A stretch of 64,000 nucleotides of DNA from Mycolicibacterium chubuense NBB4 (GCF_000266905.1 NC_018027.1:186001-250000); one strand, 5' to 3'; shown: positions 25,915-35,822, counted from the first letter of the stretch. Numbers and translations are program-made. The notes: generated by a model not told the origin, from the letters alone.

Positions 25915-27648
25915 ACGCCGCCGGATGACCAGCATTCCGGTGAGGCCGACGACGAGCTGGCCCAGCCACACCGCGTGCGCGGCGATCATGAGGGGCCGGT
26001 GCGCCGCAGCCGGCGCGTCACCGCCCACCGAGTACAGCGCGATGTCGTCGTCGCGGTAGGCCACCGGCAAGGGCAGTGCGTCGTGGCGGCCCTCGGCCAC
26101 CACCCAGCCCACGCCGGCGTCGGCCAGTCGCGCCCGGTCGGCACCGCCGACCAGCAGGCGCTGCACCGCCCGCGCGTGGCTGCCCTCGCCGAGCACCGTG
26201 CGCCCGCCGATGCTCAGGTCTCCGCTGCTCAGGACGTGCGCGCGCACCCAGCGCGGCAGCGGATCGAGGACGGGCGCCTCACCTGCCCACGGAAACCGCC
26301 GCATGCTGTCGACAGGCAGCACCGCCACCGGCGCGGGGGCGGAGTCGATGATCGCCGCCGCAGCCGACCACCCCGGTGGGTAGTGCACCGGCGCCACCCG
26401 GCCGCCGACGCCCCACGTGAGGTCCGGCAGCGTCGCGACCAGCGCGGCGCAGCACACCCCCGCGGTCGCGATGGCGGGAACGCGCGGCCGCAGTGCGACG
26501 ACCGCGGCCGCCCCGGCCAGCGCGTACGCAGGCATGGCCAGCGCGACCCATTTCTGGCCGTCCCGCAGCACACCGAGCCCCGGCACCGTCCGGATCACCG
26601 CCTCCACCGCGGCCAGCCCCGGGCCGGTGGCCATCAGCGCGGGTGCGACGACGGCCAGGGCGGCGACCGCCAGCAGCGGGACGGCGGCCCTGCGGCGGAG
26701 CAGCACGAGTACGCCCACCACGACGACGGCCAGCAGCACCACCGTCGACAGCAGCGCGAAAAGTGTTGTCCGCGAAGCTGGTACCGCGTCACCGTTCCAG
26801 ATGCCGCCCAGGCCGGCCAGGCTGCCCAGCGTGCCGAGACCCGGCTCGGCGCGGGCCGCGAAGGCGTGGATCCCGGCGGCCTGGTCGGTGGTCTGAGCCG
26901 CCCAGCCGGGTGCGACGACCGATGCGACGAGCCACGGCAGCGCGGCGCCGACGGCCGCGAGCAGCGCCGCGGTCATGCAGAACGGGCGCGACCGCCCCCG
27001 CCCGGGAGCCGACGCGCAGGCCAGGGCGACCACGGCGGCCATCATCAGCCCGGTCGGCGTCAGCCCGGCCAGCGCCGTCCAGAACAGCAGCGCCCCCAGC
27101 CCGCCGAACTTGCATTCCACGCGCTCGAATCGCGGATTTCCCCGCGTGGAATGCAAGTTCGGCGGGGCCTCGGGGACCGCGCCCCGGAGGGACAGCACCG
27201 CCGCGGCCACCCACGGCAGGCAGCCGTAACCCACCAGCAGGCTCCAGTGGCCCTGCAGCAGCCGTTCGGCGACATAGGGATTCCAGATCGCGACGGTGAC
27301 GGCGACGCACTGGCCGGCCACACCGGCGTCGGGGACCACCACCGCGGCCAGCCGCGCCGCACCCCAGCCGGCCAGGAAGAGACCGAGAATCAGCAGTGCC
27401 TTGACCACCACACCGCCGTCGACCGCGCTCGAGGCCAACGCGACCGCGAAGTCCTGCGGCAGGGCGCGCGGCGCAGCCTCGGTCAGCCCGAGCGCGGCGT
27501 CGGAGAGGAACGATCGCGGCGTCGACACCGCGTCGCGCAGCAACAGGTAACCCGGTGCCAGCAGGGGCGCGGTCACCGCCAGCGTGAGCGCCAGCGCGTA
27601 GGCCGGCGGTCCGACGCGCCGCGCCGGCGCGAAAGAGCGAGCGATCAG
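25855..27648 (-). CDS. Polytopic membrane protein (Rv0226c-like) carrying an in-frame palindromic insertion
   Basis: This is a membrane protein of about 597 residues with roughly ten or more helices, in the position of M. tuberculosis Rv0226c. The start is uncertain. No ATG or GTG lies near the end of the preceding gene; a CTG at 27648 overlapping its TGA would include the whole first helix (AYALALTLAVTAPLLAPGYLLL), while the first GTG is at 27576, inside that helix. Residues about 161-183 (LHSTR...RVECKFGG) are encoded by a palindromic repeat and lie in a loop between two helices. Without them the length is close to that I recall for Rv0226c. It overlaps the convergent small-protein gene by 60 bp. 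Its function is unknown; context suggests envelope lipid assembly. Confidence 0.75.
   Translation of the reverse strand: MIARSFAPARRVGPPAYALALTLAVTAPLLAPGYLLLRDAVSTPRSFLSDAALGLTEAAPRALPQDFAVALASSAVDGGVVVKALLILGLFLAGWGAARLAAVVVPDAGVAGQCVAVTVAIWNPYVAERLLQGHWSLLVGYGCLPWVAAAVLSLRGAVPEAPPNLHSTRGNPRFERVECKFGGLGALLFWTALAGLTPTGLMMAAVVALACASAPGRGRSRPFCMTAALLAAVGAALPWLVASVVAPGWAAQTTDQAAGIHAFAARAEPGLGTLGSLAGLGGIWNGDAVPASRTTLFALLSTVVLLAVVVVGVLVLLRRRAAVPLLAVAALAVVAPALMATGPGLAAVEAVIRTVPGLGVLRDGQKWVALAMPAYALAGAAAVVALRPRVPAIATAGVCCAALVATLPDLTWGVGGRVAPVHYPPGWSAAAAIIDSAPAPVAVLPVDSMRRFPWAGEAPVLDPLPRWVRAHVLSSGDLSIGGRTVLGEGSHARAVQRLLVGGADRARLADAGVGWVVAEGRHDALPLPVAYRDDDIALYSVGGDAPAAAHRPLMIAAHAVWLGQLVVGLTGMLVIRRRSGRAHRRDEDVDGPQHGDQ
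27100..27166. repeat. Second copy of the palindromic repeat, inside a coding region
   Basis: Arms 27100-27123 and 27143-27166 are perfect 24-bp reverse complements around a 19-base spacer. Arm sequence and spacer length match the copy at 12334-12414, except that GAAATTG is GAACTTG here and the opposite arm changes in step (CAATTT to CAAGTT). The repeat is read through in frame by the 25855-27648 gene. Because it is palindromic, both strands encode LHSTR...RVECKFGG. Confidence 0.92.
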
Positions 27649-28850
27649 ACCGGTCTGTCCGGCGGCAGGTCGGTGGGCCGCTGCGCGGGCAGTTTCTCGG
27701 TCTTGGCCTCCGCGCCCGGCACCGGCTGGCCTTCGTCGTCGCGGCCCCCGAAGAACTGGCTGCCGGTGTCGTCGAGACCGGGATCGACCAGCAGCGATTC
27801 GGCGCGCAGGCTGAACGACCCGAGCAGGGCGCCGCCGATCAGGGTGATCAGACCCAGCGCCGTGAACGTGATGGGCAGGATCCGCCCCCACAGCGCCACC
27901 CGGTCGCGCTCGTCGAACGCGGCGGCGACCTGGGACTCGACGGACTGCTGGTTCGTGGTGACCGTGTAGTCGACGAACGTCATCTCGGGCTTGAGCGCGT
28001 CGCGGGCGTAATAGTGGTAGCCGCGGTCGGACTCCTTGACGATCGTGCCCGACACCGGATCGACCCAGAAGGTCCGCTGGGCGGCGTAGTAGCGCGTCAT
28101 CGTGATCGGCGCCTCGGGATCGCCGGGGAGGCCCCACAGTGCCGCGCGCGCCGTCACCTGGCTGTCGGCGTCGTCGTCATACAGCGACGCGTACTTGACC
28201 GGTTCGACGAGCTTGCCGTCGTTGTCGAACCCGACGTTCTGGGTGAACTTATAGGCCGTCAGCCCGTTGACGTCCTCTTCGCCGGAGTAGTTGGCGTCGT
28301 AGGCCTTCTGCGCGATCGGGTCGAAGACCTGATACGTCTTCTTCTCGGTCTCGAACGGGAAGCGGTACGTCAGCCCCTCGTGCGGCAGCGCGATGTTCGT
28401 CGGCGGGTTCTGGTCCCCGATGGCGCGGGGCTTCTGCACGGCGCCGCCGGGGTTGCTCTCGCTGGAGACGGCCTCGGCGGTCTTGCGGTTGAGGGTCACG
28501 GTGTCGACCATCGCCAGCAGCAGGCCCTTGTCCTTCTGCTGATCCGACCGGCGCAGGGTGTCGCCGACCTGCAGCGTCACCACGTCGGCGTTGGCCGGCG
28601 ACTCCACGCTGATCTGCTGCTGCATCACCAGCGGGACGTTCTGGTTGACGACGAAGCGATCACCGGTCAGCGACGCCGGGTCGAACGCGGTGCCTTTGCC
28701 GTCGCTGACCAGGGTGGCGTCCACGTTGAGCGGGATCTTGGCGATCTTGCCCTTGGTGTAGGTGGTCAGCAGCAGCGCGGCGATGAGCAGGGCGGCCCCG
28801 AGTCCCATGAGTCCGCACGCAGCGATCCTCAGCGCAACTGCGCGGTTCAA
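27645..28850 (-). CDS. DUF3068 membrane-anchored protein (Rv0227c / MSMEG_0317 family)
   Basis: This protein of about 401 residues has an N-terminal helix (LMGLGAALLIAALLLTTY), a large extracytoplasmic domain and a C-terminal helix near residues 330-355 (ILPITFTALGLITLIGGALLG). The topology is that of DUF3068 proteins. As I recall, the corynebacterial homologue and MSMEG_0317 are required for lipomannan/lipoarabinomannan maturation. I favour the TTG at 28850, which has AAGGGAG 8 bases upstream; the frame also opens at 28904, giving 419 residues. Its stop is followed at once by the polytopic membrane-protein gene. It is divergent from the acyltransferase gene, with 166 bp between and no gene there. 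Confidence 0.82.
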   Translation of the reverse strand: MNRAVALRIAACGLMGLGAALLIAALLLTTYTKGKIAKIPLNVDATLVSDGKGTAFDPASLTGDRFVVNQNVPLVMQQQISVESPANADVVTLQVGDTLRRSDQQKDKGLLLAMVDTVTLNRKTAEAVSSESNPGGAVQKPRAIGDQNPPTNIALPHEGLTYRFPFETEKKTYQVFDPIAQKAYDANYSGEEDVNGLTAYKFTQNVGFDNDGKLVEPVKYASLYDDDADSQVTARAALWGLPGDPEAPITMTRYYAAQRTFWVDPVSGTIVKESDRGYHYYARDALKPEMTFVDYTVTTNQQSVESQVAAAFDERDRVALWGRILPITFTALGLITLIGGALLGSFSLRAESLLVDPGLDDTGSQFFGGRDDEGQPVPGAEAKTEKLPAQRPTDLPPDRPV

Positions 28851-29016
28851 TACCGTGTCTCCCTTCGCGCGCCGTCGCGGGCCCGCCTCGCCCTGTGGCG
28901 ACAAAACCCGTTCGACCCTAACAGCACAATCTAAGGCCGTTGCTTACCGCGAGCCTTACGCCCAGCGCTGATACCCGTTCGCCGCCGCCGGCACCGCCAC
29001 CGGGCAGACTGTCGAG

Positions 29017-30192
29017 GTGACCGGAAGCGAAACGGCGGACGGGGTGGGAGGTACGCGGGCCTTCCTGCCGGCGGTGGAGGGGCTGCGCGCCTGCGCCGCG
29101 ATCGGCGTCGTGGTGACCCACGTCGCGTTCCAGACCGGTCACACGACCGGTGTCACCGGACGTCTGCTCGGCCGGTTCGACCTCGCGGTCGCCGTGTTCT
29201 TCGCGCTGTCGGGGTTCCTGCTGTGGCGCGGGCACGCCGCGGCGGCCCGCGGACTGCGGTCGCGGCCCTCGACGGCGCACTACCTGCGGTCCCGCATCGT
29301 GCGCATCATGCCCGGATACCTGGTCGCGGTCGTGGTGATCCTGACGCTCTTCCCGGACACCAAGCCGGACCTGACGGTGTGGCTGGCCAACCTGACGCTG
29401 ACCCAGATCTATGTGCCGCTGACGCTGACGTCCGGACTGACGCAGATGTGGAGCCTGTCGGTCGAGGTGACGTTCTATCTGGCGCTGCCGCTGCTCGCGC
29501 TGCTGGCGCGCCGGGTGCCGGTGCGCGCCCGGATCCCGCTGATCGTCGTCACCGCGGTCGCGAGCCTGTTCTGGGTGCGCATCCCGTTCGACCCGGGGTC
29601 CGGCCACAATCTGTGGAACTGGCCGCCCGCGTTCTTCTCCTGGTTCGCGGCGGGCATGGTGCTGGCCGAATTGACCGTCACGCCGGTCGGCCGGGCGCAC
29701 CGGCTGGGCCGCAACCGGTCGCTGATGGCCGTGCTCGCCGTGGCGGCGTTCTGTGTGGCGGCCTCGCCGCTGGCCGGCAAGGAGGGTCTGCAGTTCGGCT
29801 CGATCGGACAGGTCACCGTCAAGACGGTGATGGGCGCGATCGTCGCCGGAGCGCTGCTCGCCCCGCTGGTGCTGGACCGGCCCGGCACCGGCCACCGGCT
29901 GCTCGGCAACACCACGATGGTGACGCTGGGCCGCTGGTCGTACGGACTGTTCGTGTGGCATCTGGCCGCGCTGGCGATGGTGTTCCCGATGATCGGCGAG
30001 TTCGCGTTCAACGGCCACTTCTTCGTCGTGCTGGTGCTGACGGTGGTCTTCGGGTTCGCCCTCGCGGCGGTCAGCTACGGCCTGGTCGAGTCACCGTGCC
30101 GGAACGCGTTGCGGCGCTGGGAGAGACGCAACGACCCGACGCCGCTGGACAGTTCGGTCACCGAGGAGACCGAGCCCGCCATCGCGAGATGA
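29017..30192 (+). CDS. tmaT: Membrane acyltransferase, acyltransferase_3 family (TmaT / Rv0228-like)
   Basis: This 391-residue polytopic enzyme has the acyltransferase_3 pattern: EGLRACAAIGVVVTHVAF with the catalytic His in helix 1, FFALSGFLLWR, SRIVRIMPGYL, and about ten helices ending near residue 365. From memory, the C. glutamicum homologue TmaT acetylates trehalose monomycolate to allow MmpL-mediated export, and the M. tuberculosis syntenic gene is Rv0228. It starts with GTG. Its last 35 bp overlap the convergent ligase gene on the opposite strand. Confidence 0.8.
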   Translation: MTGSETADGVGGTRAFLPAVEGLRACAAIGVVVTHVAFQTGHTTGVTGRLLGRFDLAVAVFFALSGFLLWRGHAAAARGLRSRPSTAHYLRSRIVRIMPGYLVAVVVILTLFPDTKPDLTVWLANLTLTQIYVPLTLTSGLTQMWSLSVEVTFYLALPLLALLARRVPVRARIPLIVVTAVASLFWVRIPFDPGSGHNLWNWPPAFFSWFAAGMVLAELTVTPVGRAHRLGRNRSLMAVLAVAAFCVAASPLAGKEGLQFGSIGQVTVKTVMGAIVAGALLAPLVLDRPGTGHRLLGNTTMVTLGRWSYGLFVWHLAALAMVFPMIGEFAFNGHFFVVLVLTVVFGFALAAVSYGLVESPCRNALRRWERRNDPTPLDSSVTEETEPAIAR

Positions 30193-31630
30193 CCTCGTCT
30201 CGGACGGCCGACCGGCGCGCCTTGCCCGCGTCGTCGCGCAGCGGCCGGTCGGTGAACTCCACGGAGCGCGGCAGTTTGTGCGGCGCCAGCCGCTCGGCGA
30301 GGAACGCGAGCACCGAGGGTTCGTCGAGGCCGTGTGCCTGGACGATCACGTGGGGCACCTGCCCGAGGTCGTCGTGCGGCACCCCGACCGCCAGGGCGGA
30401 CAACACTTCCGGGTGTTCGGCCAGCGCGGACTCGATCTCGGCGGGATAGACGTTGCGGCCGCCGACGGTGAACATGTCGACCCTGCGATCGTTGAGGTAG
30501 AGAAACCCGTCCTCGTCGAAGTAGCCGAGGTCCCCGAGGGAGTCCCAGCCGTCGCGGCTCTTGGCGGTACTGCCGACGTAGCGGTAGGTCGGGCGGCTGC
30601 CCGGCGCCGGGCGCATGTAGATCTCGCCGGGCACCCCGGGTGGGCACTCGTTGCCGTCGTCGTCGAGCACCTTCATCTCGCCGGCCACCACGGTGCCGAC
30701 CGAGCCGGGATGCGTCAGCCACTGCTCGCCCGAGATGAAGGTCAGCGCCTGTAACTCGGTGCCGCCGTAGAGCTCCCACACCGCGTCGGGGCCGAGCAGC
30801 TCGATCCAGGCCTGCTTGACCGCCGGCGGGCACGGGGACGCCAGATGCCAGAACCGGCGGATCGAGGACAGGTCGTAGGCGCCCGGATCGGCCCGGTACA
30901 CCGGAAGCAGGCGCTGCATGATCGTCGGCACGGTCGTCAGGAACGTCACCCGGTGCTCGGTGACCAGCCGCAGGAACTCGTGCGGATCGAACCGTGGCAT
31001 CACCACCAGGTGATGGCCCTGCAGCAGTCCGACGGCGAACGTGGTGAAACCGGTGTTGTGGCTCATCGGCACCGAGATCAGGGTGACGTCGCCGTCCTGC
31101 GCGCCCAGCGGGGACCCGATCGCCGCGGGCACCCGGGCGTCGTTGCCGGCCTCGATCAGCTTGGGCCGTCCGGTGCTGCCGCCGGAGGCCATCGCCTTCC
31201 ACACCGGTGACACCGCCTCGGGCAGAGGGTCGTCGGGGAAGTCGGCGGCGAGGCCGATCACCGCCTCGGGCGTGATGCCGGTCGGGTCGGCCCGCCCGAC
31301 CAGCACGGCGGGCCGGCGCAGTTCCAGCAGCGCCGCCAGTTCCGCGTCCGGGAGCCTCGCCGACAGCGGCTGGGGCACCGCCCCGAGCTTCCAGCAGGCC
31401 AGCACCGCGTACACCCAGTCCAGGGAGTTGGGCAGCACGATCGTCACGTAGTCGCCGACGCCGACGCCGAGTGACGCGAACGCCCGCGCCAGGCGGTTGG
31501 TGGTGGCATCGAGTTCCGCGCGGATCACCGTGACGCCGGCGCATGTGACGGCCGGCGCCTCCGGATCCTGCGCGGCCAGCGCGGAGACCTGGGTGCCGAT
31601 CGGGGGAACGGGCTGCGTCATGTCAGCCAT
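30158..31630 (-). CDS. Acyl-CoA ligase / adenylate-forming enzyme
   Basis: This 490-residue enzyme has a P-loop variant MASGGSTGRPK, the motif ELYGGTELQ, GDLGYFDEDGFLYLNDRR with VDMFTVGGRNVYPAEIE, and the C-terminal Lys in DDAGKARRSAV. It would adenylate a carboxylic acid and form a CoA thioester. Its start overlaps the end of aftD (ATG at 31630 or 31621; aftD stops at 31623), so it is probably translated with aftD. Its 3' end overlaps the acyltransferase gene by 35 bp in convergent orientation. The substrate is unknown. Confidence 0.83.
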   Translation of the reverse strand: MADMTQPVPPIGTQVSALAAQDPEAPAVTCAGVTVIRAELDATTNRLARAFASLGVGVGDYVTIVLPNSLDWVYAVLACWKLGAVPQPLSARLPDAELAALLELRRPAVLVGRADPTGITPEAVIGLAADFPDDPLPEAVSPVWKAMASGGSTGRPKLIEAGNDARVPAAIGSPLGAQDGDVTLISVPMSHNTGFTTFAVGLLQGHHLVVMPRFDPHEFLRLVTEHRVTFLTTVPTIMQRLLPVYRADPGAYDLSSIRRFWHLASPCPPAVKQAWIELLGPDAVWELYGGTELQALTFISGEQWLTHPGSVGTVVAGEMKVLDDDGNECPPGVPGEIYMRPAPGSRPTYRYVGSTAKSRDGWDSLGDLGYFDEDGFLYLNDRRVDMFTVGGRNVYPAEIESALAEHPEVLSALAVGVPHDDLGQVPHVIVQAHGLDEPSVLAFLAERLAPHKLPRSVEFTDRPLRDDAGKARRSAVRDEVISRWRARSPR

Positions 31631-34600
31631 CCTCGTCGGCGGCGGCGGGCTCGCGGCCGGAATCGGCCGACATCACCGCCGACGCCGCGACCGACACCAC
31701 CGACACCAGTGCCAGGAGCTGGACCCAGGCGGAGTGCCCCACGTATCCGTCGACCGAGCGCCACGGGTTCTGGCTGAGCACCGCGCCGGCGAGCGTCAAG
31801 CCGACCGCGGCACCGCCGACAGCCACCGCGTCGCAGCGCTTCTCGCGCCGGCGCAGGAGATACCGCAGGGCGATCGCCGCGCCCGCCAGAGCGGCTCCGA
31901 CGAGCCCGGCCATCACCGCCGAGGCGGCGACCGCCGCGGCGCCGGCCGTCAGCATCCCGGGCGCCCACGGCCGCGCACCGACCGTCGGCCCGCGCCGGCG
32001 GCGTGGCGGGACGACGGCCAGCGCCAGCAGCACCGGCAGCAGCGCGAGGCCGCCGATCAGACCGGCGCGATAAGTCGCGTTGGACGCGAAGCTCAGCGTG
32101 ATGGTGCCCGCCGTGCCGGCGGGCAGCACCCAGCCCTGTTGCCATCCGTTGACGGTGACGGCGGTCAATCGGGCGCCGTCGGATGTGCGGGCGATCCAGC
32201 CCGGGTTGGCGCTCTCGGGGACGACGAGGACGCGGCTCGACGGCGACGCGGTGACCGAGACGTCGCGGCGGTCGTTGCTCCATCGACCGACCTGCACGGG
32301 AGTCGTCGGCGCCGAGACGATGTCGTGAGCGCGCGGCGTCGCGAGTTGCACGCCGTCGACGATCAGCGCCGGGCCGGGGCTGACCACCAGTTCCTGCTGG
32401 CCGGCCGGCAGCGCGATCGGGCCGCTCCGGCATGGGCGCGCCGGGATCGGGTGGTTGTCGAGCAGATCGCCGACCGTGGTGGTGACCGAGGTCTGGATGA
32501 ACTCGCCGGCCACGCCGATGATCGGTCCGCGGCCGCACGGCAGCGTGACGGTACGGGCGCGGTTGGTGGCCGCGTCGGCCGCGCCGATCGGCATGCCCTT
32601 GTCGTCGATGGCGACGACCTCGGCGAGGCCGGGCGGCTTGAGCTGATCGAAACCCAGTGCGGTGCGGTCGATCACGTCATGCCAGGCCAGAAGGGATACC
32701 GTGACCGTGTCGGTGACGTGAGGCTGCAGGCGCACGGTCTCGGTGCCGTCGGTCAGGCGGCGCACCTGCGGTCCGTCGCCGAGATCGACGGCGATCATCG
32801 TGGGATGCGCCGGCAGGGCCGACTCGCTGGGCGTCACACGCAGCGCCGACACGTTGCGCGGGCCGGGCAGTTTGAGCACCAGGGTGGGAGCGGTGTGGGG
32901 CGCAACCACGCGCTGTGGTGCGGTCCAGGCGGTGCCCGGGTCACCGTCGGTCGCCGCGTATGCCGAGCCGAGGACGTCGATGAGGTCCGAATCGCCCTGA
33001 GCGCGAGTGGTATTCGGCGCGGCGATGAGGTCGGCGAGGTTGGGGCCCTGGCGCGGCCGCACCCACACCGTCGGTGTGACGTCGGTCTTCTCGGGCACGG
33101 TCAGCGTGCGGCTCAGGTTGACCGGTTCCTCGGAGGCCAGAGCCATCGCCGCCGCGCAGCGCACACCGGTCGGACTGGCTGCGCACCCGGACCGTCCCAG
33201 CAGTTCCGTTCCCAGATCCCATTGCGCCGCAGCCGAACCCGGCGGCGGACCGGGGACGTCGACGGTGTGGCGCAGGTTGACGGGGTGAGCGAACCCGTTG
33301 GCGTCGTACTGGGTGACCGACAGGTCGGTGATGCCGAACTGCACACCCGGTGAGCCGTCGTCGGTGGCGACGGCGGTGATGCGCACCCACGGCGACTCGC
33401 CATAGGGCAGCGCGACGGTCACCGGCTTGCCCGGTTGGTCGAAGCGCACGGTGCTGGTGCCGTTGACCGTCGACACCTCGAGGCGGCGCACCTGGGCGCC
33501 GACGGCGGTGGCGCTCGGCGTGATCGTCAGCGTGGCGTTGGTCACCGGGTGGTCGAAGTCGACCTGCAGCCACTGCCCGATCGCGCTCTGCAGCGAGTTG
33601 GACACCCAGCTGGTCGACGCGTCACCGTCGACCGCGGCCGCCGGTCCCGAGGCCGGTGAGACGTTGGGCAGCGCGGTGGAATCCGACGCCGCACTCGAGA
33701 CCGTGACGCGGCCGCCGCTCCACTTGCCGTAGACCGTCTCGGCGCCCCGGGACGGATAGTCGGGCACCCGGTTGAAGGTGTGGCGCGCGTCGTCGCGGCC
33801 GCGGATCGCCGAGGAGTGGTCGTCGACGCGGCCGTAGTCGGTCTCGCGCGCGACCGGGGTGTCGGTGACCGTGACGACGGGCGCCGGCAGCCCGGCCCGC
33901 ACAGCGTCCTGCGTCAGCAGTACCGGCCCCAACGGGGGCTGCCCGGTCAGTCGCCTGCGCTCGTCGAGGCGCAGCAGAGCCTCCGGGCCGCCGTCCACGC
34001 GGGCCATCGCGCCGGCGTCGGCGACGTAGGGTGCCGAGGCGTCGGCGGCGCCGTCGACGCGGTAGATCTCCACGGCTGGGTAACGCGGTCGCAGGCCGCT
34101 GTCGGTGATGAAACCCTCCAGCGTGCCGGGGCCGACGGGCGCACCGAACTCGGCGGCCTTCGACAGCCCCGGTGAGCCGTCGATCGCGCGGTGGACCAGG
34201 ATCGGCCGGGCCGACCGCGACGCGTCGGGGTCGAGGTCGTTACGCACGACGACGTACGAGATCCCCTGTGCGGCAAGCGTGTCGGCAAGCGCCGGGGAGG
34301 GCCGGCCGGCGGCGAGCAGGCGTTGCACCGAGTCCAGGGCGCGGATGGTCTCCGGCGGGGTCAACGGGATGGAATCGCGGACCCCCCACGCGCTGTCGCC
34401 GAGCACCTGCAGCGGTTCGTCGTGGCTGTTGCCCCACACCTGGGTCGCGAACGGCGCACCGGGAGCGACGAGAACCCGGCCGCCGGTGTTGTGCTCGTCG
34501 AGCCACGACGCCGCATCGTGCCAGTACTGCGGGATCGCGTCGAACGCCCCGGGCGGGGTGAGCCTGCCCGTCCACGCCAGCGAGGTCGACGCGACGAGCG

Positions 34601-35822
34601 CAGCCAGCACAACGATGCCGACGGCGACCCGTTTGTCGGCCTCGGGGTGGGCGAACGCGGTGCGCCACAGCGGTCGCGGAGCGCTGCCCGGCAGCGGGAT
34701 GCGGCCCAGCAGATGAGCCAGCCCGAGCGCCAGCGGCAGCCGCAGCAGGGGCTCGAGCTTGTGCAGGTTCCGCAGCGGCGTGCCCTCGGCGTCGAGGAAC
34801 ACCTGCACGTAGTGGGCGAGCGGTGAGCCGAGCCCACCGGAATAGCCGGCGGCCAGCAACACGATCCCGACCATCAGCATCGTGACCAATCGGCCCTTGG
34901 CCGGCATCGACCGCAGGGCGAGCCCGGCCAGGCCGCCCGCGGCCACCAGCGTCGTCGCCAGCACCGCAAGCGACCCGGTGACCAGCGACGCGCCCGCCGT
35001 CGCGGTGGGCGCCACGTACGGCGTCCACGCGCCGGTGCCGCGCAGCATCTCGGTCAGCGACATCCACTGCGTCGTGACGCCCGAGGACTCGATGAAATCG
35101 AGGAACGGCGGGCTGATGCGGCCCAGGTGGAGCAGCGCGATCACCCACCACGCGACCGCCAGCGCCACGCACGGCAGCCACCACGCCACGAACCGCCACC
35201 ACACCCGGTTGGGGCGGTGACAGAGGAGCCACACCACCGCACACAGGCACGCGGTCAGCGTCGCGACCGCGTTCACCGCGCCCATCAACGCGATCGCCAC
35301 CGCCGACCGCGCGGCCAGCAGCCGCACCCGCGACCCGCCCTGGCCTTTCCCCACCCCTTCGGACCCGCCCTGCAGCACCAGGATCACCGGCAGCAGCACC
35401 CACGGCGCCAGCATCATCGGCAGCGTCTCCGACGAGATCGCGCCGATCGTGGTCAGCACGCGCGGCGACAGCGCGAAGGCGATGGCGCCGATCACCCGCG
35501 ACGTCGGAGTGCCGATGCCGAGCGCCTCGGCGACCCGCAGGACACCCCAGAACCCGGCCACCAGCAGCAGCGCCCACCACAGCCGCTGGGTCATCCACCC
35601 GGGCAGCCCGAGCAGGTCGCCGGCGAGGAAGAAGGCGCCGTGCGGGAACAGGTAGCCGTACGCCTGATTCTGGGCCTGCCCGAACGGCAGCTCGCTGTTC
35701 CACAGGTTGAACGCGCGGGACAGGAACCGCAGCGGGTTGGCGGTGAGATCGAGCTTGGTGTCGGGTGAGATCTGTCCCGGTGACTGGGCGAAAGTCAGGA
35801 TCAGAGCCGCCGCGGCGGCCAC
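31623..35822 (-). CDS. aftD: Alpha-(1->3)-arabinofuranosyltransferase AftD
   Basis: This GT-C glycosyltransferase of 1399 residues adds arabinofuranose from decaprenyl-phosphoryl-arabinose to arabinogalactan/lipoarabinomannan outside the membrane. The first extracytoplasmic loop has SPDTKLDLTANPLRFLSRAF with the expected acidic residues. About a dozen helices span residues 1-430. Carbohydrate-binding modules follow, including an F5/8-type segment near 735-760 (VDGDASTSWVSNS, then IGQWLQVDFDHP). Further helices lie near the C terminus. Length fits Rv0236c. The first canonical start is the GTG at 35822, but it falls inside helix 1 with no ribosome site. Upstream in-frame codons (ending LSRRWLW) read as a natural N terminus, so a non-standard start is possible. 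Confidence 0.93.
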   Translation of the reverse strand: MAAAAALILTFAQSPGQISPDTKLDLTANPLRFLSRAFNLWNSELPFGQAQNQAYGYLFPHGAFFLAGDLLGLPGWMTQRLWWALLLVAGFWGVLRVAEALGIGTPTSRVIGAIAFALSPRVLTTIGAISSETLPMMLAPWVLLPVILVLQGGSEGVGKGQGGSRVRLLAARSAVAIALMGAVNAVATLTACLCAVVWLLCHRPNRVWWRFVAWWLPCVALAVAWWVIALLHLGRISPPFLDFIESSGVTTQWMSLTEMLRGTGAWTPYVAPTATAGASLVTGSLAVLATTLVAAGGLAGLALRSMPAKGRLVTMLMVGIVLLAAGYSGGLGSPLAHYVQVFLDAEGTPLRNLHKLEPLLRLPLALGLAHLLGRIPLPGSAPRPLWRTAFAHPEADKRVAVGIVVLAALVASTSLAWTGRLTPPGAFDAIPQYWHDAASWLDEHNTGGRVLVAPGAPFATQVWGNSHDEPLQVLGDSAWGVRDSIPLTPPETIRALDSVQRLLAAGRPSPALADTLAAQGISYVVVRNDLDPDASRSARPILVHRAIDGSPGLSKAAEFGAPVGPGTLEGFITDSGLRPRYPAVEIYRVDGAADASAPYVADAGAMARVDGGPEALLRLDERRRLTGQPPLGPVLLTQDAVRAGLPAPVVTVTDTPVARETDYGRVDDHSSAIRGRDDARHTFNRVPDYPSRGAETVYGKWSGGRVTVSSAASDSTALPNVSPASGPAAAVDGDASTSWVSNSLQSAIGQWLQVDFDHPVTNATLTITPSATAVGAQVRRLEVSTVNGTSTVRFDQPGKPVTVALPYGESPWVRITAVATDDGSPGVQFGITDLSVTQYDANGFAHPVNLRHTVDVPGPPPGSAAAQWDLGTELLGRSGCAASPTGVRCAAAMALASEEPVNLSRTLTVPEKTDVTPTVWVRPRQGPNLADLIAAPNTTRAQGDSDLIDVLGSAYAATDGDPGTAWTAPQRVVAPHTAPTLVLKLPGPRNVSALRVTPSESALPAHPTMIAVDLGDGPQVRRLTDGTETVRLQPHVTDTVTVSLLAWHDVIDRTALGFDQLKPPGLAEVVAIDDKGMPIGAADAATNRARTVTLPCGRGPIIGVAGEFIQTSVTTTVGDLLDNHPIPARPCRSGPIALPAGQQELVVSPGPALIVDGVQLATPRAHDIVSAPTTPVQVGRWSNDRRDVSVTASPSSRVLVVPESANPGWIARTSDGARLTAVTVNGWQQGWVLPAGTAGTITLSFASNATYRAGLIGGLALLPVLLALAVVPPRRRRGPTVGARPWAPGMLTAGAAAVAASAVMAGLVGAALAGAAIALRYLLRRREKRCDAVAVGGAAVGLTLAGAVLSQNPWRSVDGYVGHSAWVQLLALVSVVSVAASAVMSADSGREPAAADEDG

